A program made the position numbers and the translations under genes. DNA of 64,000 bases from Bacteroidales bacterium (lineage in GTDB: Bacteria > Bacteroidota > Bacteroidia > Bacteroidales > UBA932). The stretch lies in contig SUYM01000018.1 in the NCBI GenBank assembly GCA_015060455.1, forward strand, positions 1 through 64,000, written 5' to 3'. The notes under the pieces are model-generated. The model saw nothing but the letters and a program-made list of their open reading frames with translations. It was not told the origin of the DNA and did no database searches. Positions 26,618 to 38,400 of the stretch are shown one piece after another; position 1 is the first letter of the stretch; each line of letters starts with the position of its first letter.

Positions 26618-28696
26618 TCAGTTGGTCGGAGCAGTTCCGAACTTGATGTTAGCCTGAGTGGCATTAGTAGCATCGGCGCCAATCTGACCGACATAGTTCC
26701 AATAGTTGGAAGATGTAAGTGCTGTTACCTGATAGGTTCCTCCATTATATTTGCCGAAAGAACCACCTGCGATACAGTTTGTAAAGGTTGCAGCCTTGTT
26801 GCAGCTTCCAAAGAATACTCCACAATAGGTCTTGGCAGTACGGTCGGTAATCACTCTACCGTAGTTTGCTACGTTCTCATATACATTTGAAGCATCATTT
26901 ACCAACGACACAATACCGGCCACAGCACCAGAGTTTGTTGATATCACATCACCATAATTGGTTGAGTTATAAATTGAGGAGCCGGCTCCTGTGATACACG
27001 TGATATTTCCGATACGACATGCTGCCCCTGCCGTCTCAGTCTTCTTACTGAATGTATTCTTGTTATTTCCGTAGTTTGTACAGCCGCGGATGACGGTGTA
27101 TCTGTTAGCTGCCGCTACGATACCGGAAGCACGTGCCGTTGCCGACTCAATGTTTCCTTTATTAATACAAGACTTGACCTCAACTGTCTTGGAACTGCTC
27201 GCATCATTTGTACCGAATGCCAGAACACCAGCCACCTGAATGGCTGCTGCGCCATTCTGATTAGAACCTCCGTCAGTAGCAGTAACATCGGCATTGTTAG
27301 TAACATTCTCGATTGTCACACCTGTGTTCTTCGCATTTGCAAAACCGACAACAGACATGGTAACCCTTGCACCACATGTTCCAGTAAAGTTCATCTTGGC
27401 ATTGTTGGTGATGTTACGGACTATCGCATCCTCTGCCAGACCCGCCACAACACCACAGTCTGTCGATGCTGTAACAGCGACATCAAGTGAACAAGTCGCA
27501 TCAAAAACAATGTTCTCGACAACTGCACCTTCTCCCAACGCACCGAAGAGTCCAAAGACACCTCCTGCAGTCGAATTGGTTGTCTTCATCTTGAAATTTT
27601 TGATCTTGTTGCCCTGTCCGTCAAAATATCCTGTGAACTGCTTGCCACTTGTACATGTCAACACGTTAGCGGCCCATGTAAATACAGATGAACCGATTGG
27701 CGTCCATGTAGTCACGCTCGACATATCAATATCCTGCAGCAACACGACCTTGCCTTCTGCATTCATCCACTTCGTATAATCTGCACCTGTATTCACAGCA
27801 TTTGCAAATGCAACCAGATCAGTGGCAGAAGAAATTCCACCAGGATTTGCAAAAGCATATACAGGTTTCGCCAAATGAATTGCAGAATACACTCCTGCAC
27901 TCGACTTCTTATATGAAGTAAGGCCGGTCTTGTAGATATTCTTCGTATAGGTACTGTTGTCATTTGTGGTCATCGTCAGTTTCAAACCGGAATTTGTGGT
28001 GAAACGACCCACAGGCACCTTGATGGTCATAGCCTCGGTCAAAGACGTGTTGGCTGGGAAGGTAAGTGTGATCTTGTTAGAAGTCGAAGTTGTCGTAACT
28101 TCACGAGTCTCAGCATTGACAGAACCCTTTCCTGCAAGATAACCGGTAAAGTCAGAAGCGTCGGCTGGCTCAACAGTCAGAGTCTTGGCCGGAGAAGTAA
28201 GTTCTCCCGCATCAACCCTGATTTCAAGTACAGAGAAGACATTCTCAAACACCATTGCAAGTTTACCTCCAGTCAAATTGCCAGTGTTTGGAACACCTAC
28301 AAGTGGAGCTTTTGAAGAATTTTCCTGAGTGCCGCTCTGGAACGTGAGCGTTGTTGCCGAAGGAACTTCAACTCCCCCTCCGTTTACGGCAGGATAATAA
28401 GCGACACACGACTTTGTCGCATCATAGGTAGTGATTCCGGCTGTACTTGTAAATGTGGTGGTAGCACCGGCCGTAGAAGCCGTATAAGTATATGAATTCC
28501 CGTCATATACGACAGTTATCTGATCTCCGGCTTCCCAAGATGTCGCACCATTTGTGACATCCGTCTTAGTTACGGGAGCCTGAGCCTCAATGACAAGATA
28601 TTCGGATGCGATGTCCTGAGCATTGTCAAGTTCTCGCTCACATCCGCACACAAGTGCGGACAGAGCGGCAAGCGTATATATAAATATTCTTTTCAT
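26618..28696 (-). CDS. Fimbrillin-like / GLUG-stalk lipoprotein without catalytic tip (C)
   Basis: 692 residues, lipoprotein signal MKRIFIYTLAALSALVCGC (Cys19). Residues about 28-280 are the fimbrillin-type domain (YLVIEAQAPVTKTDVTNG, SWEAGDQITVVYDG). About 290-690 is a single GLUG-like array (ATDLVAFANAVN, KVVLLQDIDMSSVTTWTPIG, VFGLFGALGEGAVVENIVF). The protein stops after the last repeat (NYVGQIGADATN...IKFGTAPTN), so it is a stalk with no hydrolase domain. It begins 12 bp after the stop of D. Probably a surface binding component; its partner in capturing substrate is unknown. Confidence 0.82.
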   Translation of the reverse strand: MKRIFIYTLAALSALVCGCERELDNAQDIASEYLVIEAQAPVTKTDVTNGATSWEAGDQITVVYDGNSYTYTASTAGATTTFTSTAGITTYDATKSCVAYYPAVNGGGVEVPSATTLTFQSGTQENSSKAPLVGVPNTGNLTGGKLAMVFENVFSVLEIRVDAGELTSPAKTLTVEPADASDFTGYLAGKGSVNAETREVTTTSTSNKITLTFPANTSLTEAMTIKVPVGRFTTNSGLKLTMTTNDNSTYTKNIYKTGLTSYKKSSAGVYSAIHLAKPVYAFANPGGISSATDLVAFANAVNTGADYTKWMNAEGKVVLLQDIDMSSVTTWTPIGSSVFTWAANVLTCTSGKQFTGYFDGQGNKIKNFKMKTTNSTAGGVFGLFGALGEGAVVENIVFDATCSLDVAVTASTDCGVVAGLAEDAIVRNITNNAKMNFTGTCGARVTMSVVGFANAKNTGVTIENVTNNADVTATDGGSNQNGAAAIQVAGVLAFGTNDASSSKTVEVKSCINKGNIESATARASGIVAAANRYTVIRGCTNYGNNKNTFSKKTETAGAACRIGNITCITGAGSSIYNSTNYGDVISTNSGAVAGIVSLVNDASNVYENVANYGRVITDRTAKTYCGVFFGSCNKAATFTNCIAGGSFGKYNGGTYQVTALTSSNYWNYVGQIGADATNATQANIKFGTAPTN

Positions 28697-28708
28697 ATCA
28701 GACCGGAT

Positions 28709-31700
28709 TTATTCTTTGTTTCCTTCTTCATAATCCATGTTTCCGACACTATTGTCTTCTTTCTGAGACATGTCGGTGATCTCGAAAGGCTTCTGGATTG
28801 CGTAACGCGCAGCCTGGATAGCGATAGGGGCATTGGCAGAAGTTACAGGAGTAGAATACTGGCTTGTAGAAGTGTTGGATACACTGTAACGGAATGAGTT
28901 ACCGTCCATTGTGGTACCGAACACTGGAGTGATCAGTGTCTCGAACACAGTAGCAGCCGCACCATAGCGTGCAAGACCGTTATCCATGTGGTAACCGTCA
29001 CGTGTCGAGTCCATGGACGTATTCGCAGACGATGTCCTCAGGTTCTGAAGCATTGTACCTGTTGCGATGATACCGTCAAAAGTACAAGTCTCCATAACCT
29101 TCTTGCCATAAGCCACAATCGCATTATACATTTCTATCTGTGACCATGTAGGGTCTCCCTGAGCCAAAGTCATGTCCTTATATGCCTGAGACATGATGTA
29201 GTAGAACTTAGGAGTCTTGGTGCTTGATGAAGGATAAGCAGCCTTTGCATAGTTGATAAGACCCTGGATCTGAGTCTGTGCTGTAGAAGTCCAAGACCAG
29301 GCAGATGTACGTCCTGTATGCTCCTGGAAAGTAATCACATCCCATTCGCATGCACCTACTGCCTGAGGCAGACTCTTATATTTTGCAGAACTGGTAATCT
29401 CAGAAAACGCCTTGCTTCCGGCCGCAGCCTCATAATGCTTGTAATCTGCGCTCGATGTCCAGCCTGAATAGTACTCGGCAATAGTACGGCCGCCGTAATA
29501 CATAAGGGTAACTCTCACCCTCTTGTTGTTTGCTCCATCGAGCAGACCAGGAAGGTGCCATACGGCGTCCATAGTAAATGAGTTACCGATGAAGAGGATG
29601 TTGTAATCCGCACTGCCACCCACTACAGGTTCTGTGGTTCCGATAAGGTAAGTGATGTTCTCGTATGTCTGGGCAGTATCTCCGAACTTACCGAGGTAAC
29701 TTTCCTTTTCTGCATCTGTATAAGAATCATACACAGGAGAGCCGTTATTGTAAGTTCCGACTTTACCGCCTGCTGTACAGTTCTTCCATACCGAACCGTT
29801 GCCATTACCGTTGAAACCGAAGAATACGCCTCTGTAACCGTTTGCCTGATCGGTAAGGATTTCACCATAGTTCGCACAGTTGGTAAAGGTTGCCCTGTTT
29901 GGAAGGCTGGTGATTCCACCAATACGTCCCTTGGTTGTAGAGATAAGGTCACCATAGTTGGTACATCCTGATACCACACAACTGTTTGTTACCACACAGG
30001 CGATATTTCCAAGCCTTGCTCCTCCGACTGTCACGAATGAGTTGATCTGGTCACCATGGTTGTCGCAGTTGAAGATCTCCGTGCTGCGGTTTGCTGCACA
30101 ACAGATACCTGAAGTTCTTGAAAGCGCCGAGGTCATCTTTGCATTGTTCGAACAACTTGAGATAGTGTTGACCTTTTCACAATCCAAAACTGAATGAGCA
30201 AAGCCTACAACACCTGCTGCATGATATGCCTTGGCTCCTGACTCGGTATTAGTTGTATTGTTGGCAACAATTTCACCATAGTTATGGCAACTGTCAACGA
30301 TAGTACCCTTAGTATTGGCATAGACCTGACCGATCATGGCCATACTCATGAAGTCATTGGCTACCTTACCATTGAAGGTCATCGGAGCATAACTTGTCAC
30401 GTCACGGACAGTCGCGTCATATACAAATCCTGCAACGACACCTGTCGCAATGCGGGCAGTGGCAGTCACCTCAAGCGAGCATGACTCGTCGATTGTGAAA
30501 TGCTGCACGACAGCACCCGGCGCAAGAGTTCCGAAGAGACCGTAGTTCTGACCCGCAGTCGAGCCAGCGGACTTCATCTTGAGATTCTTGATCTTGAAGG
30601 CATTACCGTCGAACTTGCCTGCAAACGCATTTCCTGTGATAGCCTTATCCTCACCGTCACCGGCAGGAACTGTCGCATATCCGATAGGAGTCCAGGATGT
30701 CACAGAAGACATGTCGATGTCCTGAAGAAGGTTTACTTTGCCATTCTCATCCTGGAACTTCGCATATGAAGCGCCAGAGTTGACTAGGTTTGCGAACTCA
30801 ACCATGTCAGCAGCAGACTTGATTCCGACTGCATTCTCGCCGACAAAACGGATTGTTGAATTCGTAACCTTGGCAGTAGCATTTGCTCCGATGTTTCCTA
30901 CATACTTGCTTGTGATATAGTTCGACGAAGTAACGTTGTTCATACTATATGATCCACCATTGTATGTTCCAGTGCTTCCTGAAACCGAACAATTGGTGAA
31001 TGTTGCAGTAACATTGTCAAATCCGAAGAACAAACCTGCATCCCAGTCAGAAATCACATTTCCTGTATTGTGGCAACCTTCGAACGTGTTGCTGTTATGG
31101 TTGACAAAACCGAGGACACCACCGCAACGAGCTGATGTGGTGCTGACAAGGTCACCATTGTTAGTACAGTTTCTGAGCTTAGAACCAGAGCCAGTGATAC
31201 AAGTAATATTACCAAGACGACCACCCTTTGAAACGGCATGAGTGTTCATCTGGTCACCGTTATTGGTACATCCGTCAATGAATGTAAATCGGTTGGCCGC
31301 TGCCACGATTCCTGAAGTACGTGCAGCATCACTTGTTATATTACCGTCATTGGTACAGTTGACAACCTTGACATAGCCAGTCATATCGACTGAATTCTCA
31401 ATACCGTTAGTACCAAAACCAAGGATACCTGCTACCTGCACAGCTGCCGCATTATTCTTGGTGTTGTGGCCGGAGTTCTTGCTGACAATCTGGCCTTTGT
31501 TGACAAGATTCTCGATAACCACATCTGAGTTTGTCGCAAAAGCGAAGCCAACCATACCGAGAGTCATTCTTACATCGTCTGGGGCAGAAGCGGCTCCGTC
31601 ATATGTAAGAGCTGCCGATGAGGTGATGTTCTTCACAGTTGACGCATTTACTAAACCGGCCACAAGACCACAGTCTGTCTGAACGGTTGGAGATGCTGTG

Positions 31701-32947
31701 ATAGAACAACTTGAATCAAACTTAATATTCTCAACAACTGCGCCCTCGGAAATTGTTCCGAAGAGGCCATAAGCACGACCTGCTGTAGAGTTGTTGCAAA
31801 TCAACTTGAAATTCTTGATTGTGAAGCCCTGACCGTCGAAATGTGCCTTATAAGGAGTGCCTGACGAAATAGTAAGAGCGTTAGAAACCCAACTAAATAC
31901 GCAGTTTCCGATAGGAGTCCAGCTTGTAACGCCTGACATGTCGATTTCACCCATCAGTTTTGCATCCATGCTCTCCATGCCTGTACCTGCATTCACGCCG
32001 GCAGCAAAGGCAACGAGGTCCTGAGCGTTGCGGATAGGATAATAGTCAAGCGGTTCGTCACCACCTTCTCCTCCGCCTGAGTTGGTCGAGAAGAATACAG
32101 GACGGATGACAGTATGCTTATCAAGGTCGTGTGCAACCACAACGAGATAGCCTGACTGGAATGTCGAAGCGAACGATACGGTGATGGTCTTGGTCTCGCG
32201 GTCGATAGTCGCCGCAAGTCCCTGAGCGTCTGCAACGGCAACCATGGCGTCCGCAGCATTAAGACCAGTCACTTCGTATGTGACATTGACTGGGTTGGTT
32301 GTGTTGAGGACCGGAGTATTCACTCCTGCCGAAAGAGTAAGGTTGAGAGCCTTCTGCACAGGCACGGTGATGACGTTGCCGTTGCCCTGAGTGATCACAA
32401 GGTCTCCGTTCTCATCAGTGTCGACAGATTTGAACAGACAACTCTGGTCATCGTGGGCATACAGGTCATTTCCGTTGAAATCCTTGATGCGCTCGCCGTC
32501 AATGGTCCAGTAACCTTCTGCATCAACAGATACATCAGGTGCAAAACCGCTCACCGGCACCTTCTGGCCGTCCTTCATGAGCCACTCCTCACCGATAGTC
32601 CAGTAGTAAGGAGAGGTCTCGCTTTCCTGCTTCACTCCGAGAACAGGCACGCTTATCATATACTCCATTTCGGCAAGAACAACGGTCTTTTCCTCATTGT
32701 TGTTGTCGAGATATGAAATCACGACCTTACCGTCAGTTCCCTTGGTCACCGAAGTGACAGGGTTGCCTTCGGCAATCTCGTTAAGTTGGGCGAGTTGGTC
32801 GTTCAGGGCAGTTATCTGACCCTGAAGTTTCTCGATGCGGTCCTTGATGTCATCAAGCCTACCGCCAAGTTCGGTCTCATCGTATGTGCAGGCCGAAACC
32901 AGCACACCGATGACCATAAACATTATATATTTGAATATCTTCTTCAT
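28709..32947 (-). CDS. DUF4988 / GLUG-stalk / DUF4886 hydrolase lipoprotein (D)
   Basis: 1412 residues, lipoprotein signal MKKIFKYIMFMVIGVLVSAC (Cys20, followed by TYDETE). Residues about 28-60 form a short coiled coil (IKDRIEKLQGQITALNDQLAQL). About 60-290 is the DUF4988-type region with the paired 'YYWTIGEEWL...' and 'GYWTIDGERIKD' motifs. Two GLUG-like arrays follow (about 300-700 and 705-1110). About 1120-1395 is the DUF4886 hydrolase: NILFIGNSFTMDAVWHLPG, VITFQEHTGR, STRDGYHMDNGLARYG. After the FEITDMSQ motif, where protein A ends, D carries 17 extra residues KEDNSVGNMDYEEGNKE that resemble the microgene C-terminus. Starts 12 bp after E. Confidence 0.85.
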   Translation of the reverse strand: MKKIFKYIMFMVIGVLVSACTYDETELGGRLDDIKDRIEKLQGQITALNDQLAQLNEIAEGNPVTSVTKGTDGKVVISYLDNNNEEKTVVLAEMEYMISVPVLGVKQESETSPYYWTIGEEWLMKDGQKVPVSGFAPDVSVDAEGYWTIDGERIKDFNGNDLYAHDDQSCLFKSVDTDENGDLVITQGNGNVITVPVQKALNLTLSAGVNTPVLNTTNPVNVTYEVTGLNAADAMVAVADAQGLAATIDRETKTITVSFASTFQSGYLVVVAHDLDKHTVIRPVFFSTNSGGGEGGDEPLDYYPIRNAQDLVAFAAGVNAGTGMESMDAKLMGEIDMSGVTSWTPIGNCVFSWVSNALTISSGTPYKAHFDGQGFTIKNFKLICNNSTAGRAYGLFGTISEGAVVENIKFDSSCSITASPTVQTDCGLVAGLVNASTVKNITSSAALTYDGAASAPDDVRMTLGMVGFAFATNSDVVIENLVNKGQIVSKNSGHNTKNNAAAVQVAGILGFGTNGIENSVDMTGYVKVVNCTNDGNITSDAARTSGIVAAANRFTFIDGCTNNGDQMNTHAVSKGGRLGNITCITGSGSKLRNCTNNGDLVSTTSARCGGVLGFVNHNSNTFEGCHNTGNVISDWDAGLFFGFDNVTATFTNCSVSGSTGTYNGGSYSMNNVTSSNYITSKYVGNIGANATAKVTNSTIRFVGENAVGIKSAADMVEFANLVNSGASYAKFQDENGKVNLLQDIDMSSVTSWTPIGYATVPAGDGEDKAITGNAFAGKFDGNAFKIKNLKMKSAGSTAGQNYGLFGTLAPGAVVQHFTIDESCSLEVTATARIATGVVAGFVYDATVRDVTSYAPMTFNGKVANDFMSMAMIGQVYANTKGTIVDSCHNYGEIVANNTTNTESGAKAYHAAGVVGFAHSVLDCEKVNTISSCSNNAKMTSALSRTSGICCAANRSTEIFNCDNHGDQINSFVTVGGARLGNIACVVTNSCVVSGCTNYGDLISTTKGRIGGITSLPNRATFTNCANYGEILTDQANGYRGVFFGFNGNGNGSVWKNCTAGGKVGTYNNGSPVYDSYTDAEKESYLGKFGDTAQTYENITYLIGTTEPVVGGSADYNILFIGNSFTMDAVWHLPGLLDGANNKRVRVTLMYYGGRTIAEYYSGWTSSADYKHYEAAAGSKAFSEITSSAKYKSLPQAVGACEWDVITFQEHTGRTSAWSWTSTAQTQIQGLINYAKAAYPSSSTKTPKFYYIMSQAYKDMTLAQGDPTWSQIEMYNAIVAYGKKVMETCTFDGIIATGTMLQNLRTSSANTSMDSTRDGYHMDNGLARYGAAATVFETLITPVFGTTMDGNSFRYSVSNTSTSQYSTPVTSANAPIAIQAARYAIQKPFEITDMSQKEDNSVGNMDYEEGNKE

Positions 32948-32959
32948 ACTTACGAGATT

Positions 32960-35437
32960 TTAGAAGTTGATAGAAGGATCGAAACGCTCAGAGTTCTTAT
33001 ATCCGCAGGCGTTATCCTTGGTTGCTGCAGGTGCGGAAGTAGGGTCAGATCCGTGGTCTTCCCAGTATCCTACGCGTCCACCCATTGCACAAGACTTGAT
33101 CTGTTCCGCGCTTCCGTTGAAACCGCAAGCCCAACCGGCACCATGTCCGTCAACCTTACCGCCAAGGATGATTCCCTTATTGACGCATCCTACGATACTT
33201 GCCTGGCAGTGACCGATGAATCCACCCGTACGGCAGCCCATCTGAGAGAACACATTACCATGGTTTTCGCAGTTCTCGACAAGGATTCCTGACACATTGG
33301 TAACAGTACCGCCGACAAGACCGCCCATACGTTTGAGGTCGTTTGTAGCAGAACCATAAGTACCCGCATACTGACCGACAGCGTCATCCTGAACGGTACC
33401 GTAGTTGTAACATGTTGAAACCGTAGTCCTTGCAGTCGCAGCCGTACCGCCACCGATTGTACCGATGAGACCGCCGCCACGACCGGTAGGTGCGCTCACG
33501 CCACCGTAGTTATAGCAGTACTTGATAATGTTCTCAACGTTGTCAACACCCTTGACAAATCCTACGATACCACCGACATTCATACCTGTACCACCATTGG
33601 TAAGGTTGGATATGAATCCTGTGGTCACATTACCATAGTTGGTAACCTTGTAGTCTCTTGAGTCGCCGCCGATGACTGTGCTTTCGGTATTTCCTGCAAT
33701 ACCTCCGAGCATCATGAGAATACCGTTCGGGTTATCTCCCGGAACCGCAGCATTCTTGTCGGCAAGTTCCACACTCACATAGTTGGTCACGTTCTCAATC
33801 CTCGAACCTATCGCATGACCTGCGATTGCTCCGACAGCAACAACGTTCGATGATGAACCGACAAGGGTGATCTTGTCTCCTCTTGCTCCGAATGTGAGGT
33901 TCTTCACTGTCGCATTGCTGAGGGCTCCGAAGAAGCCGAAGAGGTCTGTATTACCGCCACCAGTAACATCAAATGTCCAGTTTACACCTGTAATCGCATG
34001 ATCCTGACCGTTGAATACGCCAGAGAACGGAGTCACAAGGTTCTTGTACTGAGGCGAACCTGTTGCCAGACCACCTCCGATAGGTGTCCAGTCAGTAAGT
34101 GCAGACACATCGATATCGTTCAGGAGCACTACCTCACCGGCCGAGTTCATGAAACGCTGGATGCTTGAACCGGAGTTTACTGCAAGGGCAAACTGATATA
34201 GGTCTCCCGGAGTAGAGATACCCGGAACGCCCGAGCCCTGCTCCACAACCGGCATCTGACGTACCTTCACCTCGACAGTCACGTCGTACGGCTTGTTGTA
34301 GAAGGTGATGAGTCCTTCACGATATACTCCGAGAGGGTTCTCATAACGGTCTGCAACATAAGAATGTACTGTTGTTGTCAAGGCCTTTGAACCTGGGGCC
34401 TTTCTGAGCCATGTGCTGCATTCTTCAGCAATGGTCATAGTATAGTCGATGGTGTGTGACACGGTCAGGTCGAACTCCGTCATCTCGCCTTCGAGGCTCA
34501 CATGACCGCCCGTGCCGAACTTGCTGTCCCAGAGCGGCTGCTGGATCTCAGCCGGACCGTATGTGAAGAAAATCGGCTTGGTAACAGTGTTCTTGCCCAC
34601 ATTTGCCATAAGGATCACATTACCCTCCGTCGCACCTTCTTTAAGTTTGACTTTAAGGGTATAACTCCACGCATTGAGTTCAACATCCACGTTATATGCT
34701 GTGAAATAATCCACCATAGCGTTCTCCGCATCGCTTCCCGTAATCGAGAACTTTATCTCGACAGGAACAGCATAGTCCTCGACAGCAATTACCGGAGCAG
34801 ACTCAAGTCTGATGCCGAGCGCCTCGTACATCCTGACGCTGAACTTGTCGCCTCCGACCAAAGAGAACTCCACAAGACCTGTCTCAGTGTTGTGTTCTAT
34901 ACCGGTGAAAAGCACGTTGGAAAGGTCCGTAGCAAGTACAGGCTGTCCGTCGAGTCCGAGAATACGTGAACCGGCAGCGGTCCAGTATCCGCTTTCATCA
35001 ATGGAAATCACAGGAGCCGTTCCGCCGACAAGCATCTTCTTGCCCTCGGAATCGGTAATGAACTGAGGGTTCTCTCCGTGATTGTCAGTAGTCACCCAAT
35101 AGAGTTTTCCGTCCTCACCCTGTTTTGTTGACACCAAAGGAGCCGTGATGATGTCGCTCTCTACGGCAAGCACCACAGTATTCTTTGCGCCGCCCTTATC
35201 CATATAAGTGACAACGTAGTCGCCCTTCTCGTTTGTTCCGAGATAGGAGACAAACGAACTGGCTTTCAGCGCATTGAGCGCATCGAGTTGGCTTTGGAGT
35301 GCAGCGATGGAACTCTCATATCCTGCAAGTTCCGCCTCCACCTTCGCTATCTCCTCACGCACCTGGGTGTCGTCATAGCAGGAGTTCAGAAGGAAAAGCC
35401 CCGCAAATAATGCTATTATATATGATATTCTTTTCAT
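32960..35437 (-). CDS. DUF4988 / BACON-like / GLUG-stalk lipoprotein (E)
   Basis: 825 residues, lipoprotein signal MKRISYIIALFAGLFLLNSC (Cys20, followed by YDDTQVREE). Coiled coil about 24-55 (VEAELAGYESSIAALQSQLD). DUF4988-type region about 55-290 (GKLYWVTTDNHGENP, ISIDESGYWTAAGSRIL). About 310-395 looks like a BACON domain (FDLTVSHTIDYTMTIAEECS, REGLITFYNKPYDVTVEVKV), a module usually linked to binding mucin or glycan. One GLUG-like array about 400-800 (DIDVSALTDWTPIGGG, VTNYGNV, YNYGTVQ, CENHGN). Ends without a catalytic domain. It follows F by 18 bp. Interpreted as a surface glycan-binding stalk. Confidence 0.83.
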   Translation of the reverse strand: MKRISYIIALFAGLFLLNSCYDDTQVREEIAKVEAELAGYESSIAALQSQLDALNALKASSFVSYLGTNEKGDYVVTYMDKGGAKNTVVLAVESDIITAPLVSTKQGEDGKLYWVTTDNHGENPQFITDSEGKKMLVGGTAPVISIDESGYWTAAGSRILGLDGQPVLATDLSNVLFTGIEHNTETGLVEFSLVGGDKFSVRMYEALGIRLESAPVIAVEDYAVPVEIKFSITGSDAENAMVDYFTAYNVDVELNAWSYTLKVKLKEGATEGNVILMANVGKNTVTKPIFFTYGPAEIQQPLWDSKFGTGGHVSLEGEMTEFDLTVSHTIDYTMTIAEECSTWLRKAPGSKALTTTVHSYVADRYENPLGVYREGLITFYNKPYDVTVEVKVRQMPVVEQGSGVPGISTPGDLYQFALAVNSGSSIQRFMNSAGEVVLLNDIDVSALTDWTPIGGGLATGSPQYKNLVTPFSGVFNGQDHAITGVNWTFDVTGGGNTDLFGFFGALSNATVKNLTFGARGDKITLVGSSSNVVAVGAIAGHAIGSRIENVTNYVSVELADKNAAVPGDNPNGILMMLGGIAGNTESTVIGGDSRDYKVTNYGNVTTGFISNLTNGGTGMNVGGIVGFVKGVDNVENIIKYCYNYGGVSAPTGRGGGLIGTIGGGTAATARTTVSTCYNYGTVQDDAVGQYAGTYGSATNDLKRMGGLVGGTVTNVSGILVENCENHGNVFSQMGCRTGGFIGHCQASIVGCVNKGIILGGKVDGHGAGWACGFNGSAEQIKSCAMGGRVGYWEDHGSDPTSAPAATKDNACGYKNSERFDPSINF

Positions 35438-35455
35438 CTTCTTATAGTTTGAAGG

Positions 35456-38400
35456 TTATTTCGCTCTCACAAGGAGGTAGTTCATACAACTGCGCTCTCC
35501 CCTGCTGTCTGACGGATTGCTTACAATCTTTCCGTCCACCCACATTGAAGAGGAACCGCCACCGTCGAAACGGGTCATGTTATGACCACCGAGTTTCTTG
35601 ATGGTCGCCGCCATTTCCGGTGCAGTCATACCCAATGATGATGAACTTCTACCGTCAACCTGCACGATCCACACCTTTGTTGTTGCCGCATCGCAACCGA
35701 TAAAGGTTACAGGGTCATACGTGTTGAGGTTTCCATTGTCGGCTCCCAGACCTGAAAGGGTAACAGATCCGTTGTTAAGGAACTGATACATAGAAGAGTT
35801 TATTGTATAGATAGGCTTGGTGCTGTTGCCGTCGATTGCAATGTCGCACTTTATCTCTATCTCGTCTCCTACGCTTACAGAAGCCTTGACAGCATCTGCC
35901 ACATCGCCACGGATCTGGATACCGATGGTCTTCTTGTCTGAGATATAAGGAAGGTCGGCAGAGGCGATCGCAGACGAGCGTCCGTCAAGAATCTTTGTGA
36001 CCTTTGCCTTATGATAACCAGTATTCACATGGAGATAGTCACCAGTGAACTGAGCCAGCACATAAAGACATTTCTTCGACAGCGGGTTAGTAAGACCTGA
36101 GTGAGGGGTCTTCTTGTAGTGATGAGTATAGATGTTCGACTTGAGAGCATCCGAACCATGACGGCAGATGGTGTCGTTGATAGAGTAATACTCATACTCA
36201 GTGCCTGCAACCTTATATTTACCTGTAAACTCCTTGACACCACAACTTGATGTCTTGTCTGTAAACTGGGTGAAGCCCCATTTGTGGTTGGTCAGATTCC
36301 AGCGGACAGTCCTGTTGTTCACATACATAGGAACACCTTCCTGTACATGGATACCACGTGGGAATCCGTCATGTGAATCGAAGAATCCTGAGTTGACTCC
36401 TGCCACGACGCCTGTGCTTTTAAGTCTTGCACAGACCTCTGAAAGAAGTTCACGCTTGTTCTTTCCGCTGTTATTGTTGTCGTTTCCGTTAGGGTTAGGA
36501 ATGATGTCATCAGCCATTGCAGTGGTGATCTCCACACCGGACTTGGTGAGGTCAATCTCCAGAATCTTCATCTTACGTGTGATGCCACGAGTCCACTCGA
36601 CTGCCATGTACTTGACGCCGGAATGGAGTTCCTTGGTAGTCTTCACATCCCAGTTGCAGTACTTGGTGCTGCCCCAGTTGACCCAGTTTGTAGGCTCATA
36701 ACCGCTGGTCATGCCGCTTACGAACTTGTAGTACTGAGTTCCATGTCTTACTGCATTGTCGTGAAGTGCGATGTCCGCAGCTTCAAGGTTGTCCTTCTGG
36801 GCGTAGGTAGCAACACGGCCGTAACCGTAGCACGTCTTGATGTCGGAACTTGTATAACCGCATGCCCAGCCCGGACCGTGAAGGTTGCCGCTTGCATCTG
36901 TAACGACGTCTCCTATGATATTTCCCTTAGAAAGGTCCTTCTCGGCACCATTGGTACAATTCTGAACCTTACCCTTGGCATTGTGACCCACAAATCCACC
37001 GCAACGGCAGCCTACATGAGTGAGGACTGTGCCGAGGTTGGTACATCCGTCGATTGTAGCATTCTGGTCCGTCGCGCCGACAAGACCGCCCATACGCTTG
37101 TGATCATATCCCTTGTCTTCCGACTTATACTGGGTACCATCCTCAATCATTCCGTTGTTGACACAGGCAGACAGACGACCTTTGATGATGGTTCCGCAGA
37201 TACCGCCCGAACGTCCGGTAGGACATGCAAGGTGTCCGTTGTTGACGCAGGCAGTTATGTTTGTCGTTCCATTTTCAGAAGCATGGGCACAGATACCGCC
37301 GATGTTGACACCGGTCAGACCGTTCTTCTTGTTGGTTATCTCAGTAATGACAATGTCTCCGTTGTTGACACAGGCAAGTTCGCCTGCTCCGCCGATGGTC
37401 GAGCCGTCAGACTGAGCAACTATACCTGAAAGCATCAGAAGCGCCTCGCTTGGGTTTGTTCCCGTGAAATTGATGTCAAGGTTGTTGGTACACTTAGCGA
37501 TGACAGCCTCTCCCTTTGCAAAGGCAACTACCGGAGCAACAGCAGTACCGTTGTTTGCGGTTCCTGTGATTGTCCAACTTTCGCCGTCCTCACCTACGAT
37601 GAGGTTCTCTACAGAACCGCCGTCAACGACACCGAAGATACCGGTGTATTTCTGTGAGGTAACGTCTGTCGAGAACTCGATGTTCCTGATGGTTTTACCA
37701 TTACCGTTGAATTTGTCTCCCCACGGATGGTCTTCTGTTCCGATCGGAGTCCATGCTGTGAAACCAACCATGTCGAGGTCCTGAAGGAGGGTGATGAGCC
37801 CGGTTGCAGGGTCACGGAATCTCTTGAGCGATGCGCCTGCGTTTACGGCTACTGCAAACTTCTGGAAGTCCTCGACTGTCTTGATGCCGTAATAATCCGG
37901 AACCATAGCACGGTCGCCGATATACACCGGACGGATGAGCACGTTTCCTTCGGCATCAGCGATCATGAGATTGAAACCTCCTTCTTCAAATCCTGCCGGG
38001 AAGGTCACGGTGATGGTCTTCGCCGAAGCGTCAAGAACCGCCGTAAGCGATGTCTGACGGGTAATCTTGATTATTGTCTCGTCTGCTGACGGTCCGGTAA
38101 GCGTGTAACTGAGAGTCAGACTGCGGCTTGCCGGCATTGTCAGCAGGTACTGGTTCAGAAGTTCTGTCTGACCGTCGAACACTCCGATGCTGAATGCCTC
38201 GAAGAGATCCACAGTCACAGTCGAGCCATCACCGAGAGTGATGAGACCCTTTCCGTCGGCTGTCTTTTCAACCTTGGAAATAACAGAAAGTTCCTTTCCT
38301 TCCGCCTTGATAGGGTTTCCGGAAGCGTCCTTCATGAGGGCACCGTTGACTGTCCAGTATCCGTCACTGTTCACATCGAAAGTAGGTACACGGCCGGCAA

